64,000 nucleotides of DNA from Thiohalocapsa sp. PB-PSB1 (lineage in GTDB: Bacteria > Pseudomonadota > Gammaproteobacteria > Chromatiales > Chromatiaceae), in assembly GCA_016745215.1 (NCBI GenBank), contig CP050890.1, forward strand, positions 7,886,632 to 7,950,631. Direction: 5' to 3'. This document shows positions 40,086 through 49,161 of the stretch, piece after piece. Every line of letters begins with the position of its first letter. The stretch's first letter is position 1. A program made the position numbers and the translations under genes. Under the pieces are notes generated by a model. That model did not search any database, had not been told where the DNA came from, and was given only the letters and a program-made list of their open reading frames with translations.

Positions 40086-41074
40086 GTGCAGCAGTGCGGA
40101 TGTCCCGTTACCCTTTCCTGCTCTATCGGCAAGGCGCTATACCTTGCGTCCGACCTGCCGGCATCGCGGCTTGTTCGCCCGCAAGCGGGCTCCTACGTCG
40201 GCCTTAGCCGTTAGCTTGTAGGAGCCCGCTTGCGGGCGATGTGCCGGCTACACGGCAAGGATCGAGCTTCGCGCTTAGTGGCATGTTTTATTGTGTTAGT
40301 GCAGCGGTGCGGATGTCCCGCTACCCTTTCCTGCTCTATCGGCAAGGCCCTGTACCTTGCGTCCGACCTGCCGGCATCGCGGCCTGTTCGCCCGCAAGCG
40401 GGCTCCTACGTCGGCCTTAGCCGTTAGCTTGTAGGAGCCCGCTTGCGGGCGATGTGCCGGCTACACGGCAAGGATCGAGCTTTGCGCTTAGTGGCATGTT
40501 TTATTGTGCTAGTGCAGCAGTGCGGATGTCCCGTTACCCTTTCCTGCTCTATCGGCAAGGCCGTATACCTTGCTTCCGATCTGCCGGCATCGCGGCCTGT
40601 TCGCCCGCAAGCGGGCTCCTACGTCGGCCGTAGCCGTTAGCTTGTAGGAGCCCGCTTGCGGGCGATGTGCCGGCTACCCGGCAAGGATCGAGCTTCGCGC
40701 TTAGTGGCATGTTTTATTGTGTTAGTTCAGCGGTGCGGATGTCCCGCTACCCTCTCCTGCTCTATCGGCAAGGCACTGTACCTTGCGTCCGACCTGCCGG
40801 CATCGCGGCCTGTTCGCCCGCAAGCGGGCTCCTACGTCGGCTGTACCCGTTAGCTTGTAGGAGCCCGCTTGCGGGCGATGTGCCGGCTACCCGGCAAGGA
40901 TCGAGCTTCGCGCTTAGTGGCACGTTTCATTGTATTCGTGCAGCGGTGCGGATGTCCCGCTACCCTCTCCTGCTCTATCGGCAAGGCACTGTACCTTGCG
41001 TCTGACCTGCCGGCGTCGTCGGCCTGTTCGCCCGCAAGCGGGCTCCTACGTCGGCCGTAGCCGTTAGCTTGTAG
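40086..41074. repeat. 213-bp tandem array, 4.6 copies, each with a paired REP
   Basis: Units start at 40086, 40299, 40512, 40725 and 40938, exactly 213 bp apart and about 95 percent identical; the last is 137 bp. Every unit contains GCCCGCAAGCGGGCTCCTAC and, about 20 bp later, its inverse GTAGGAGCCCGCTTGCGGGC (first pair 40177-40196 and 40218-40237). The repeated 65-codon frames inside are a by-product of 213 being divisible by three. Confidence 0.9.
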
Positions 41075-41075
41075 A

Positions 41076-41333
41076 TAGGCTGTCGAAATCTGCAGTCTCA
41101 CTAAAACAAGCGCTTCCCGGTTCATGGATGCTTAGTCGGTGTCGGTGTCGGGGTCGGTGTCAAGGTCGGAATGAGGGATTGGTATCGAGCTAGCTGTTTT
41201 GATCGATGAGCGGATTCGATTCCGATTCCGATAGCGACCCCGACACCGATGAGGCTTCCCCAGTGCGTTCGATGAAGCAATCCAAGACCCGGAATCGGTT
41301 TGGCATCAAAACTCAGGACATTTCGACAGCCTA
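41076..41333. mobile_element. 258-bp MITE with 14-bp terminal inverted repeats, copy 1
   Basis: Left end TAGGCTGTCGAAAT, right end ATTTCGACAGCCTA: perfect 14-bp inverted repeats. The interior has GTCGGTGTCGGTGTCGGGG against a later CGATAGCGACCCCGACACCG, which can pair. A second, inverted copy is at 59192-59441. No open frame of note. Confidence 0.8.
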
Positions 41334-41964
41334 GTGCTCTGCTGGCCCGGTGCTCTGCTCGGAAGTCGCGAGACCGTTTGCAGTCGTTGTCGTGGTCGTC
41401 ATCGATAACACACGACGAGCGATTCAGGGCAAACGTGTCTAAATCCTACATGTTTTCTGCGTGATCGACTCATTTCATGAACTTTACTTAAACGAGCCGT
41501 TGAAAGTGCCTCTTTTTTCTGGCTATCACAGCTATAGATTCTGATTATCCTAGTAATTTATAAAAATAGATTGGCTCATATGGGACACAAGGTGAAACAG
41601 ATAATAGTCCCGTTGGAAATCAACGTGCTGTATCACGTCCTCACCTCAGAGCCCACATGAGCGAATAGATTTTGATGCGTTTGCCCTGACGAGCGATTAA
41701 GACAACGACAAACAGCAGAAACGGTAGCGGGACATTCGCACCGCTGCACTAGGCGCTCAGCGAGGAGCTTGGCGGATATCGGGTTGGTCAGTTCAATACT
41801 GAATGAGTCGGCAGGCGACACCCAAGCCCAGTGATCGGTCGCAATCCCGTCGCCATGCTGGAACCGTGCGCTGGCCACCACCACACCGTCATGCCAGAGC
41901 GAACCGTATCGCCGGCGTCGTCCGGAGCGTACCTGTTTGTATCGGGCCGTCCAAGCTGCGCTCA
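41334..41964. other. Gene-free, AT-richer interval
   Basis: No gene recognised. CGAGCGATTCAGGGCAAACG at 41412 is partly mirrored by CGTTTGCCCTGACGAGCG at 41681, an 11-bp core inverted repeat that may be an IS end. The last part leads into IS801-like sequence. Confidence 0.4.
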
Positions 41965-42650
41965 AGACCTAGCTCGAACTGGCACGCGAGGACGACTGGG
42001 ATGGCAACGCGGTCCCGCCACAAAGGCGCGCGGGAGTTTCGGAAGTATCTCGAGTGTGGGATCCTTGCCTACGGTTTCGCCCGCGCCAAGTGTACCGAAG
42101 GCTTTCATGAGTTTCTGATCGCCTTGTCGTGCAAATGCCGTGCGGTTTGCCCATCTGTGGTGCGCGACGCATGGTGGAAACCGCTGCGCACCGGGTCGAT
42201 CAGGTCTTTCCTCCTCTTCCGGTACGCCACTGGGTGTTGTCTGTCCCTAAACGCCTGCGGTATTTCCTCGAGAACGACCCACGGGTGGTCAGCGTCCTGT
42301 TGCGGTTATTTCTTAGGCATCGTGAAGGAGGAATTGCTTAAGCGCTGCCCTGATGTGCCGCCGACTGCGCGCGCATGCATCGGTCAGTTTCATGCATCGC
42401 GTTGGCGATGCCCTGAACGAACACATCCATGTTCACTGCTGCGTCATCGATGCGCTGTTCTCTCTCGACGATGACACCCTGCGCATCAGCGAGTCACCCG
42501 GGTTATCCGAGGCCGATAGCGCCTCGATTCAAACACGCTGTTGCGCAACGGGTCGTGCGTTGGGTTGTGCGTCGTGGCTCTCTTGACGGTGACGATGGTG
42601 GCGCCATGCTCGAGTGGCAGCGAGCGATCTTCGACTGTGTCGGTGAGCCC
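41965..42650 (+). pseudogene. IS801/IS91-like transposase remnant 2
   Basis: Translating in several frames gives MPCGLPICGARRMVETAAHRVDQVFP, PVRHWVLSVPKRLRYFLENDP, and then MHRVGDALNEHIHVHCCVID (the HUH-containing stretch). These are ordered as in IS801-type rolling-circle transposases. Frameshifts and stops show it is dead. It overlaps in content with the fragment at 35560. Confidence 0.7.
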
Positions 42651-42802
42651 GTCAAGCCACCACCGATCACGCTAAGCCCGCGCGCCTCCATCCTGGGACG
42701 ATACGTCTGCTCAAAGCGGCGATACGCAAGAACTCGTTCAACCAGAACCCGAGTACGAGTTCGACCAGGACGTCAGCTGGTAGACAACCTGAGCGTCTTT
42801 CT

Positions 42803-43255
42803 TCCTCTATGATCGGCTGGTTTCTCAGTCGATCCGTCCTGCTCTGTATCTCATCGTGCAGTCAGCCGCTTTGCGTTCGGACCAATACACCGATCACTCT
42901 CTGATAGTCGACCCAAAAGGCTTCTCAGCGCTCTTCAACCAAGCGCGTTGATGGGTTCCATTGCTAGCGGCCGGCCCTGAATACTTCAGCTCGTGCGGTT
43001 GAACTTCCTACCTGTTGAACTTCCTATCTGTTTTCTCTATGATCGGCCGGTTTCTCAGTCGATCCGTCCTTCTCTGTATATCCATATCATCGTGCATTCA
43101 GCCGCTTTCCGTTCGGACAAATACACCGATCGCTCTCTAGATAGTCAATCGAAAAGGCTTCTCAGCGCTCTTCAACCACGCGTGGCGATGGGTTGCATTG
43201 CTGGCGGTCAGCCCTGCTTACCTATATTTTCCTTGTTGAACTTCCTACTCTGTTG
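42803..43255. repeat. Tandem duplication of about 225 bp (two units, offset 230 bp)
   Basis: Unit 1 (42803-43032) and unit 2 (43033-43255) share CTATGATCGGCYGGTTTCTC, TCAGCCGCTTTSCGTTCGGAC and AAGGCTTCTCAGCGCTCTTC. They are about 85 percent identical, so the duplication is not recent. No clear gene; the ion-channel remnant follows. Confidence 0.75.
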
Positions 43256-43289
43256 CGCACGGACTGCTGCTACACTGCGTACAGATCCT

Positions 43290-43409
43290 AATCTAGGCCA
43301 TCGCCTATCGGCTGCTGACGCCCGTACAACCCATCGACACCTTGGAGTCCGATGTGTACTTCCCCGCCGTGACTTTCACCACCTTGGGCTATGGCGACAT
43401 CACGCTGAG
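43290..43409 (+). pseudogene. Ion-channel gene, 5' remnant (pore region)
   Basis: Frame AIAYRLLTPVQPIDTLES then VYFPAVTFTTLGYGDITL, the pore helix and filter (TLGYGD) of an Ion_trans_2 K+-channel-like protein. It is cut by the ISAzo13 element after CTGAG. No start codon region is recognisable upstream because of the tandem duplication. Confidence 0.75.
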
Positions 43410-44783
43410 GAACGGAAATTAGATAACTTGTGCAGCTCATCAGAAGGGAGAAGGTATAGTATCATTTTAGCCTCTGCAACCAAGCCAAACTTCTGGAGAC
43501 CTAAATGGAGCGTTATTCCCCCCAAGTAGAGGAATCGATGCGTCGTTTCTATATGGGCCTGAATGAGAAAGATCGCCGTCTGTATGCAGGCTTAGAAGCC
43601 TTGAAGTATGGTCGCGGTGGTCGCGTGTATATTGCGGAGGTACTGGGTTGCAGCCGAAACACCGTAAGCAAAGGCGCGCGCGAGATGAGCGGTTTATCTG
43701 AGCGCGAGGTACACGAGCAGCTTCGCGGGGACAAAGTCGGGACCAAGCCCCGGGTGCGCAAACCTGGTGGTGGTCGTCGCCCCTATGAGCAGACGTGGGG
43801 GCCATCGTTGGACGAGAAGTTCCTGGCGGTTCTACGCCATCATACCGCGGGCGATCCGATGGATGAAAAGGTCCGCTGGACGAACCTCACCCTGGGTGAG
43901 ATTGTCGCGGCATTGCGAGAAGATCATCAGATCCAGATCAGCCAATGGGTCGTGCGCAAGCTGTTAAAAAAACATGGCTACCGTCGCCGCAAAGCGCAGA
44001 AGAAAACGACCATGAAGGACGAGATCAAACACCGCGATGCCCAATTTGAGAAGATCACGCAACTCAAAGCCGCCTATCAGGCCGCGGGCAATCCGATCGT
44101 CAGCATGGATACCAAGAAGAAAGAAAATCTTGGCAATTTTTACCGTGACGGGCAGTTGTATACCTTAGAAGCCCTGCACACCTACGACCATGATTTCAAC
44201 AGCTTTGCTGAAGGGGTCATCATTCCGCATAGCTTCTATGACATCAAGCATAATGTCGGCTACATCCAACTCGGGAATAGCCACGATACCAGTGAATTTG
44301 CCTGCGACAGTTTTCGGCATTGGTGGTATAACCACGCTCGCCTACACTATCCCAGCGCTACCTCCATCCTGGTGCTGTGCGATGGGGGCGGGAGTAACAG
44401 TTCCCGTCACGACCTCTTTAAACAGGACTTGCAGAGCCTCGCCGATGAGCTTGGGATCGAAATTCGCATTGCTCATTATCCGCCCTACTGTTCTAAGTAC
44501 AATCCCATCGAACACCGTCTCTTTCCCCATGTGACCCGTGCCTGCCAAGGCGTGATTTTCACCAGTACCGAGTTGGTCAAGGAACTCATGGAAAACACCC
44601 ACACTTCAACGGGACTCAAGGCGTTCGTTCATGTCATCGATAAGGTCTATGAAACGGGACGAAAAGTGGCGGCAGATTTCAAGCAAAACATGCGCATCCT
44701 CTTTGATACGTTTTTGCCAGCATGGAATTATCGCGCCGTTCCTGCTGCTTCTCAGGAGTGCACAAGTTAATAAATTTCTATTC
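43410..44783 (+). mobile_element. ISAzo13-family insertion sequence with 5-bp target duplication
   Basis: Flanked by CTGAG on both sides (43405-43409 and 44784-44788). Ends are imperfect inverted repeats (GGAACGGAAATTAGATAACT and the complement of AGTTAATAAATTTCTATTCC). Removing the element and one CTGAG joins GACATCACG-CTGAGC-AGCGAGCAATGG, restoring the channel frame DITLSSEQWRLL. Confidence 0.9.
43505..44770 (+). CDS. ISAzo13-family DDE transposase
   Basis: 421 residues from ATG 43505. Family words in order: GRVYIAEVLGCSRNTVSKGAREM (helix-turn-helix), VSMDTKKKENLGNFYRDG (first Asp), LGNSHDTSEFACDSFRHWW, LVLCDGGGSNSSRHDLFKQDLQ (second Asp) and YCSKYNPIEHRLFPHV (Glu). It appears complete, so the element may be recent and active. 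Confidence 0.9.
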   Translation: MERYSPQVEESMRRFYMGLNEKDRRLYAGLEALKYGRGGRVYIAEVLGCSRNTVSKGAREMSGLSEREVHEQLRGDKVGTKPRVRKPGGGRRPYEQTWGPSLDEKFLAVLRHHTAGDPMDEKVRWTNLTLGEIVAALREDHQIQISQWVVRKLLKKHGYRRRKAQKKTTMKDEIKHRDAQFEKITQLKAAYQAAGNPIVSMDTKKKENLGNFYRDGQLYTLEALHTYDHDFNSFAEGVIIPHSFYDIKHNVGYIQLGNSHDTSEFACDSFRHWWYNHARLHYPSATSILVLCDGGGSNSSRHDLFKQDLQSLADELGIEIRIAHYPPYCSKYNPIEHRLFPHVTRACQGVIFTSTELVKELMENTHTSTGLKAFVHVIDKVYETGRKVAADFKQNMRILFDTFLPAWNYRAVPAASQECTS

Positions 44784-45000
44784 CTGAGCAGCGAGCAATG
44801 GCGTCTGCTGATCGGCATCGAGGCGCTGAATGGCCTGCTGCTGCTCGGTTAGTCGACGGCGCTGCTCTACGCCGTGGTCCATCGCACCTGGAGCGGCTAC
44901 GCCGAGCACCATCTGCGGCACGCGGGCGCTGTGCGTCAGCCGAGACCGGTGGTGCGCCAGGGGTCCGATCCCGCACACACCGATCGCGGCGAGTGCGTCG
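44784..45000 (+). pseudogene. Ion-channel gene, 3' remnant with an in-frame TAG
   Basis: SSEQWRLLIGIEALNGLLLLG, TAG at 44850-44852, then STALLYAVVHRTWSGYAEHH. Related channels have Trp (FGWSTALL) where the TAG stands, so a TGG-to-TAG change would have truncated the protein independently of the insertion. The last segment is poorly conserved, so the end is approximate. Confidence 0.7.
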
Positions 45001-45048
45001 AACCTCTCATCAATGTCCAGGCAACCGGCAGCATCCGCGGAGCAGAGC

Positions 45049-46752
45049 ATGACGACAGCGCGCACCAAATCCACGAGCGGCGGCCTTCCGATCCTGCAAG
45101 GGGTGCTGCCCATCAAGGCATCGCAGGTGCCGGCGGAGTTCATCGCCGGCCTGACGCTGGCGGCGCTCGCGATCCCGGAGGTCATGGGTTACACCAAGAT
45201 CGCCGGCACGCCGGTGGTCACCGGCCTCTACACCATGCTAATCCCGGCGGTGCTGTTCGCCTTCTTCGGCTCATCGAGGCACCTGGTGGTGGGTGCCGAC
45301 TCAGCGACGGCGGCCATTCTGGCGGCGGGGCTCGGCGGCCTGGCCGCGGTGGGCTCCGACGAATACGTCGCGCTGGCCGTCGTGCTCGCGTTCATGGCGG
45401 CGGGGTTCCTGCTGCTCGCGCGCCTGGTCGGGCTCGGATTCCTGGCGGACTTTCTGTCGCGCACGGTGCTGGTAGGCTTCCTCACCGGGGTCGGCGTGCA
45501 GGTGGCGCTCGGACAGGTGGCCGGGATGCTGGGCATCGAAGGCGGCGGGCACGGCACCCTAAGCAAGATCTGGGGCGATCTGCAGCAGCTCGGTCAGGTC
45601 AACGGCTATGCCCTGGCCACGGCGGTTGCGGTGCTGGCGGTCATCCTGGGCGCAAAGCGCATCTCCCGGAAGATCCCAGGTGCGCTGATCGCGGTGGTCG
45701 GAGCCATCTGGTTCAGCTGGGCGTTGGACCTGGGGCAGCATCTGCCGGTGCTGGGCGCGGTGCCTGGCGGTCTGCCGCAGATCGCCCTGCCCCAGGTGGA
45801 CTGGAGCTGGGAGCTGATCAACCAGCTGGTGCCGACGGCCTTTGCCATGTGTGTGGTCATTCTCGCCCAGAGCGCCGCGACCTCCCGCGCCTATGCCGCC
45901 CGCTACAACGAGCCCTTCAGCGAGGACCGGGACTTGCTCGGGCTCGGGCTCGCCAACATCGGCGCCGGTCTCTCCGGCACCTTCGTCGTCAACGGCAGCC
46001 CCACCAAGACCCAGATGGTAGACAGCGCCGGCGGACGCACCCAGCTCGCGCTGCTGGTGATGTCCGCCATCGTTCTGCTGGTGCTGCTGTTCCTGACCGG
46101 CCCGCTCGCCTACATGCCGGAGGCGGTGCTGTCCGCCGTGGTGTTCCTGATCGGCCTGGATCTGATCGACCTCGATAGCATGCGGCGCATCTACCAGGAG
46201 CGCCGCTCGGAATTCTGGGTCGCGCTGATCACGGCGCTGATGGTGGTGCTTGTGGGTGTCGAGCAGGGCATCATCCTCGCCATCGTGCTCTCCCTCATCG
46301 ATCACACCCGGCGCGGCTACCGGCCTAAGAACGCGCTGCTGCAGCCGGACGGGACAGGCACCTGGCATGCGCTGCCGATGGATACCAAGGTCCAGGCCCT
46401 GCCGGGGCTCGTCGTCTATCGTTTCACCCATAGCATGTATTACGCCAACGCCGAGCAAATGGCCGCGGAGGTAACGGCACTGGCCTGTGGCGTCGAGCCG
46501 CCGCTGCGCTGGCTGTGCTTGGACGCCTCGGCCATCGACGACGTGGACTTCTCCGCCGCCGAGACCCTGCGCGCCACCTTCGCCGAGCTGAAGGAGCAGG
46601 GCATCCAGCTGGTGGTCGCGCAGGTGATGGATGATGTCCGCGACCACAGCCGCTACCAGCTCGACCAGCTGTTCGGCAAAGACGCGTTCTTCGATACCCT
46701 TCAGGACGTCGTCGACGCCTACCGCCGGCAGACCGACGCGAGCACGCCATGA
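45049..46752 (+). CDS. SulP-family anion transporter with STAS domain
   Basis: 567 residues from ATG 45049. SulP/SLC26 core: ALAIPEVMGYTKIAGTPVVTGLYTMLIP (helices 1-3), FGSSRHLVVGADSATAAILA, LANIGAGLSGTFVVNGSPTKTQ. A STAS domain follows at about 430-555 (VYRFTHSMYYANAEQMAAEV ... WLCLDASAIDDVDFSAAETL). It moves inorganic anions across the inner membrane; which one is not readable. It overlaps the FUSC gene by four bases and so belongs to the same operon. Confidence 0.9.
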   Translation: MTTARTKSTSGGLPILQGVLPIKASQVPAEFIAGLTLAALAIPEVMGYTKIAGTPVVTGLYTMLIPAVLFAFFGSSRHLVVGADSATAAILAAGLGGLAAVGSDEYVALAVVLAFMAAGFLLLARLVGLGFLADFLSRTVLVGFLTGVGVQVALGQVAGMLGIEGGGHGTLSKIWGDLQQLGQVNGYALATAVAVLAVILGAKRISRKIPGALIAVVGAIWFSWALDLGQHLPVLGAVPGGLPQIALPQVDWSWELINQLVPTAFAMCVVILAQSAATSRAYAARYNEPFSEDRDLLGLGLANIGAGLSGTFVVNGSPTKTQMVDSAGGRTQLALLVMSAIVLLVLLFLTGPLAYMPEAVLSAVVFLIGLDLIDLDSMRRIYQERRSEFWVALITALMVVLVGVEQGIILAIVLSLIDHTRRGYRPKNALLQPDGTGTWHALPMDTKVQALPGLVVYRFTHSMYYANAEQMAAEVTALACGVEPPLRWLCLDASAIDDVDFSAAETLRATFAELKEQGIQLVVAQVMDDVRDHSRYQLDQLFGKDAFFDTLQDVVDAYRRQTDASTP

Positions 46753-48932
46753 CGGGCGCGCTCTCACCAAGGGCCAAGCTGGCGCTCAAGACCAGCCTGG
46801 CGGTGGTCATCGCCTACGCCATCGCCCTGCACATGGACTGGGAGAAGCCCTACTGGGCGGCCTGGACTGCCTTCTCGGTGGGGCTCGCGACCACCGGCGA
46901 AGGCGTGCAGAAGGGCTTGATGCGGCTCGCCGGCGGGCTGGTCGGCGCGGTGGGGGGCTTCGTGCTGCTCGCCTTCTTCATCCAGGAGCGTTGGCTGTTC
47001 GTGACCTTCCTGTCCCTCTACGGCGCAGTGTTCACCTACCTGGCCCTGAGCTCCAAGGGGCACGGCTACTTTTGGCAACAGGCGGGCTTCTTCGCCACCG
47101 TCATCGCCTTCGACAGCGCCTTCAGCCCCGGCAATGCCTTCGAGATCGGCATCGATCGGGCGCAGGAGACCGGCACGGGGCTGGTCACCTACGTGGTGAT
47201 TGCGCTGCTGCTCTGGCCGGAAAGCTCCGGGCGCAAGCTCGTTCATACTGCCCAGGCGCTCATCGACAAGGCACGGCACCTGTTGGGCGTCTGTACCGCC
47301 CGTGTTGGCGGCGCGGCTGGGGACCACGAGACAACTGCGCTGCGCGACGACATCCATCGGCTGCAGGCGCAGGTGGACAAGCTGCTGGGCGTCGCACAAT
47401 CCGATAGCTGGGAGGTCGCGGAGGCGTACTCGGATTGGCGCGCGTTCCAGGCAGAGATCGCGGCACTGGACGAAACCCTGATCCGCTGGGGTGCCGACCT
47501 GGACGAGCACCAGCTCGCGATCCTGCGCGCGCTGGTACCGAAGCTGACCGTCTACCTACGGGAGCTGGACCGACGCCTGGAGGGCGCGGCGGCGATGATC
47601 GCCGGCAAGGCGCCGTCGCGCCAGCCCGAGCCGCTGGCGATCGAGTGGGACGACCAGCGGTTACACTCGCTGGGTCAGTTCGACATCGCGGCCGTCACCG
47701 CCCAGCGTGATCGGCTGCGGCAGCTCGACAACCTGAGCCTGGCCTTGTACCGCGCGGCTTGCCGGATCGCGGCGTTCGACTGCGCCGCCGACCAACAGGA
47801 CGTCAAACCACAGCCCGCGGTTGCGGCCCCGTCCCCCGGCCCCTTGCCGCTGGATCGGGACCATTTCGACGAGGCGGTGCGCACGGCGGCATCGATCTGG
47901 CTGATGTTTCTCGCCATCGTCTACATCCCGGACATCCCGACGGGGCTGGGCGCCCTGGGTATCGCCACCCGGCTCGCGTTTGCGGACAGTGCCTTGCCAT
48001 CATTCAGCCTCACCAAGCTGTATCTGCCGGTGACGGTCGCACTGGCCGCCGCCTTCCCCTTTTACATCTTCGTGATGCCGCAACTCTCGTCGTACCCCGA
48101 GCTCGCGCTCGGGGTCTCGGCCGTCGTGTTCACCGTGGTTTACGTTTTCCACGAGCCGAAGCAAGCGCTCCTGCGTACCATCTTCGCCTATCTGTTTTTC
48201 TCCCTGATCGGCGTGACCAACCACCAGGAGTACAGCTTTACGCACTTCACGACGACCTTGATGATGTGGCTAGTCATCCTGACCGTGCTGCAGGTGACCG
48301 AGTACCTGCCGGTTTCCCACCAACCCGACCGCGTCTTCCTGCGCCTGGTCAATCGCTTCTTCGGCAGCTGCGAGTACCTGTTGCAGCTCGGCAGGACGCC
48401 GCGGCACGAGCTGTCCTGGACGCAGCGATTGCGAGCGCGCTTCTGCAGCTACGAGGTCATGACGCTGCCGGTCAAGCTCGCCGGTTGGGGGCGATCGTTG
48501 CCGGCGGACGCCTTGGGGAGATCCACAGCCGCCGAGATCCAAGCGTTCGTCGATCGATTGTGGAGCCTGAGCTATCGCATACAGGCGTTGTTGGAGGCGC
48601 GGAGCTTGCCGCAGGCGCCGGCGCTGGTACGGGAGCTGCGGGGCGACATCCGCACCTGGCGCGGCGGCGTCGAGGGAGTGCTCCGCGACCTGGCCGAAGA
48701 CCCGGCCTCGGCGGACCCGCAGGCCCTGCAGACGCGCCTGCACGCGGCGGTGGCACGCCTGGAAGGGCGCATCGCCGAGACCCTCGACGGCAGCGACCGC
48801 CTGAGCAGGCAGGAGTCCGAGAACATGTACCGGCTGCTGAGTGCCCACCGCGGCGTGTCGGAGTCCTTGCTGCTGTTGGCGAAGCCCGCCGTCGCCATCG
48901 ACTGGCCGCGTTTGCGCGAGCCCCGTTTCTGA
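46749..48932 (+). CDS. FUSC-family inner-membrane protein (AaeB-like)
   Basis: 727 residues. Two membrane blocks at about 10-160 and 380-530, each with five to six helices, with a soluble charged region between them and a helical C-terminal region. KTSLAVVIAYAIALHMDWEKPYWAAWTAFSVG at the N-terminus is the FUSC/aromatic-acid-exporter start. It is proposed to act with the downstream DUF1656 and HlyD-type proteins as an aromatic-acid/organic-anion efflux pump. Operon partner of SulP. Confidence 0.87.
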   Translation: MTGALSPRAKLALKTSLAVVIAYAIALHMDWEKPYWAAWTAFSVGLATTGEGVQKGLMRLAGGLVGAVGGFVLLAFFIQERWLFVTFLSLYGAVFTYLALSSKGHGYFWQQAGFFATVIAFDSAFSPGNAFEIGIDRAQETGTGLVTYVVIALLLWPESSGRKLVHTAQALIDKARHLLGVCTARVGGAAGDHETTALRDDIHRLQAQVDKLLGVAQSDSWEVAEAYSDWRAFQAEIAALDETLIRWGADLDEHQLAILRALVPKLTVYLRELDRRLEGAAAMIAGKAPSRQPEPLAIEWDDQRLHSLGQFDIAAVTAQRDRLRQLDNLSLALYRAACRIAAFDCAADQQDVKPQPAVAAPSPGPLPLDRDHFDEAVRTAASIWLMFLAIVYIPDIPTGLGALGIATRLAFADSALPSFSLTKLYLPVTVALAAAFPFYIFVMPQLSSYPELALGVSAVVFTVVYVFHEPKQALLRTIFAYLFFSLIGVTNHQEYSFTHFTTTLMMWLVILTVLQVTEYLPVSHQPDRVFLRLVNRFFGSCEYLLQLGRTPRHELSWTQRLRARFCSYEVMTLPVKLAGWGRSLPADALGRSTAAEIQAFVDRLWSLSYRIQALLEARSLPQAPALVRELRGDIRTWRGGVEGVLRDLAEDPASADPQALQTRLHAAVARLEGRIAETLDGSDRLSRQESENMYRLLSAHRGVSESLLLLAKPAVAIDWPRLREPRF

Positions 48933-48948
48933 CCGCCTGGAGGGCAGC

Positions 48949-49161
48949 ATGATCTTTATCCCGAGCGAGTTTCATATCGGCGGCGTCTACTTCCCGCCGC
49001 TGCTGATCGCCGCCATCGCGGGGGTGTTGCTGGCGTCGCTGACCGGCCGCCTGCTCAACCGCTACCGGCTCTCGCGCTACTTCTTCTATCCGCCGCTGGT
49101 ACTGCTCGCGCTGGTGGCGATCTACACCGTGCTCATCGGAACCTTCATCATCCCGTCATGA
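48949..49161 (+). CDS. DUF1656 small membrane protein (AaeX-like)
   Basis: 70 residues from ATG 48949 (TGGAGGG upstream). IPSEFHIGGVYFPPLLIAAIAG and RYFFYPPLVLLALVAIYTVLIG form two helices, the DUF1656/AaeX pattern. It overlaps the next start by four bases. Such proteins accompany FUSC and HlyD-type partners in efflux operons. Confidence 0.88.
   Translation: MIFIPSEFHIGGVYFPPLLIAAIAGVLLASLTGRLLNRYRLSRYFFYPPLVLLALVAIYTVLIGTFIIPS

Noticed and set aside
40230..41060. Four repeated 63-65-codon frames
   Set aside because: They exist only because the 213-bp repeat is divisible by three; they cross REP palindromes and have no ribosome-binding sites.
40086..41074. CRISPR array
   Set aside because: The unit is 213 bp and nearly identical throughout; no short repeat with unique spacers and no cas genes.
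44874..46178. 434-codon frame within the SulP gene
   Set aside because: Out-of-frame shadow, rich in Arg and Gly, while the SulP frame has full family motifs.
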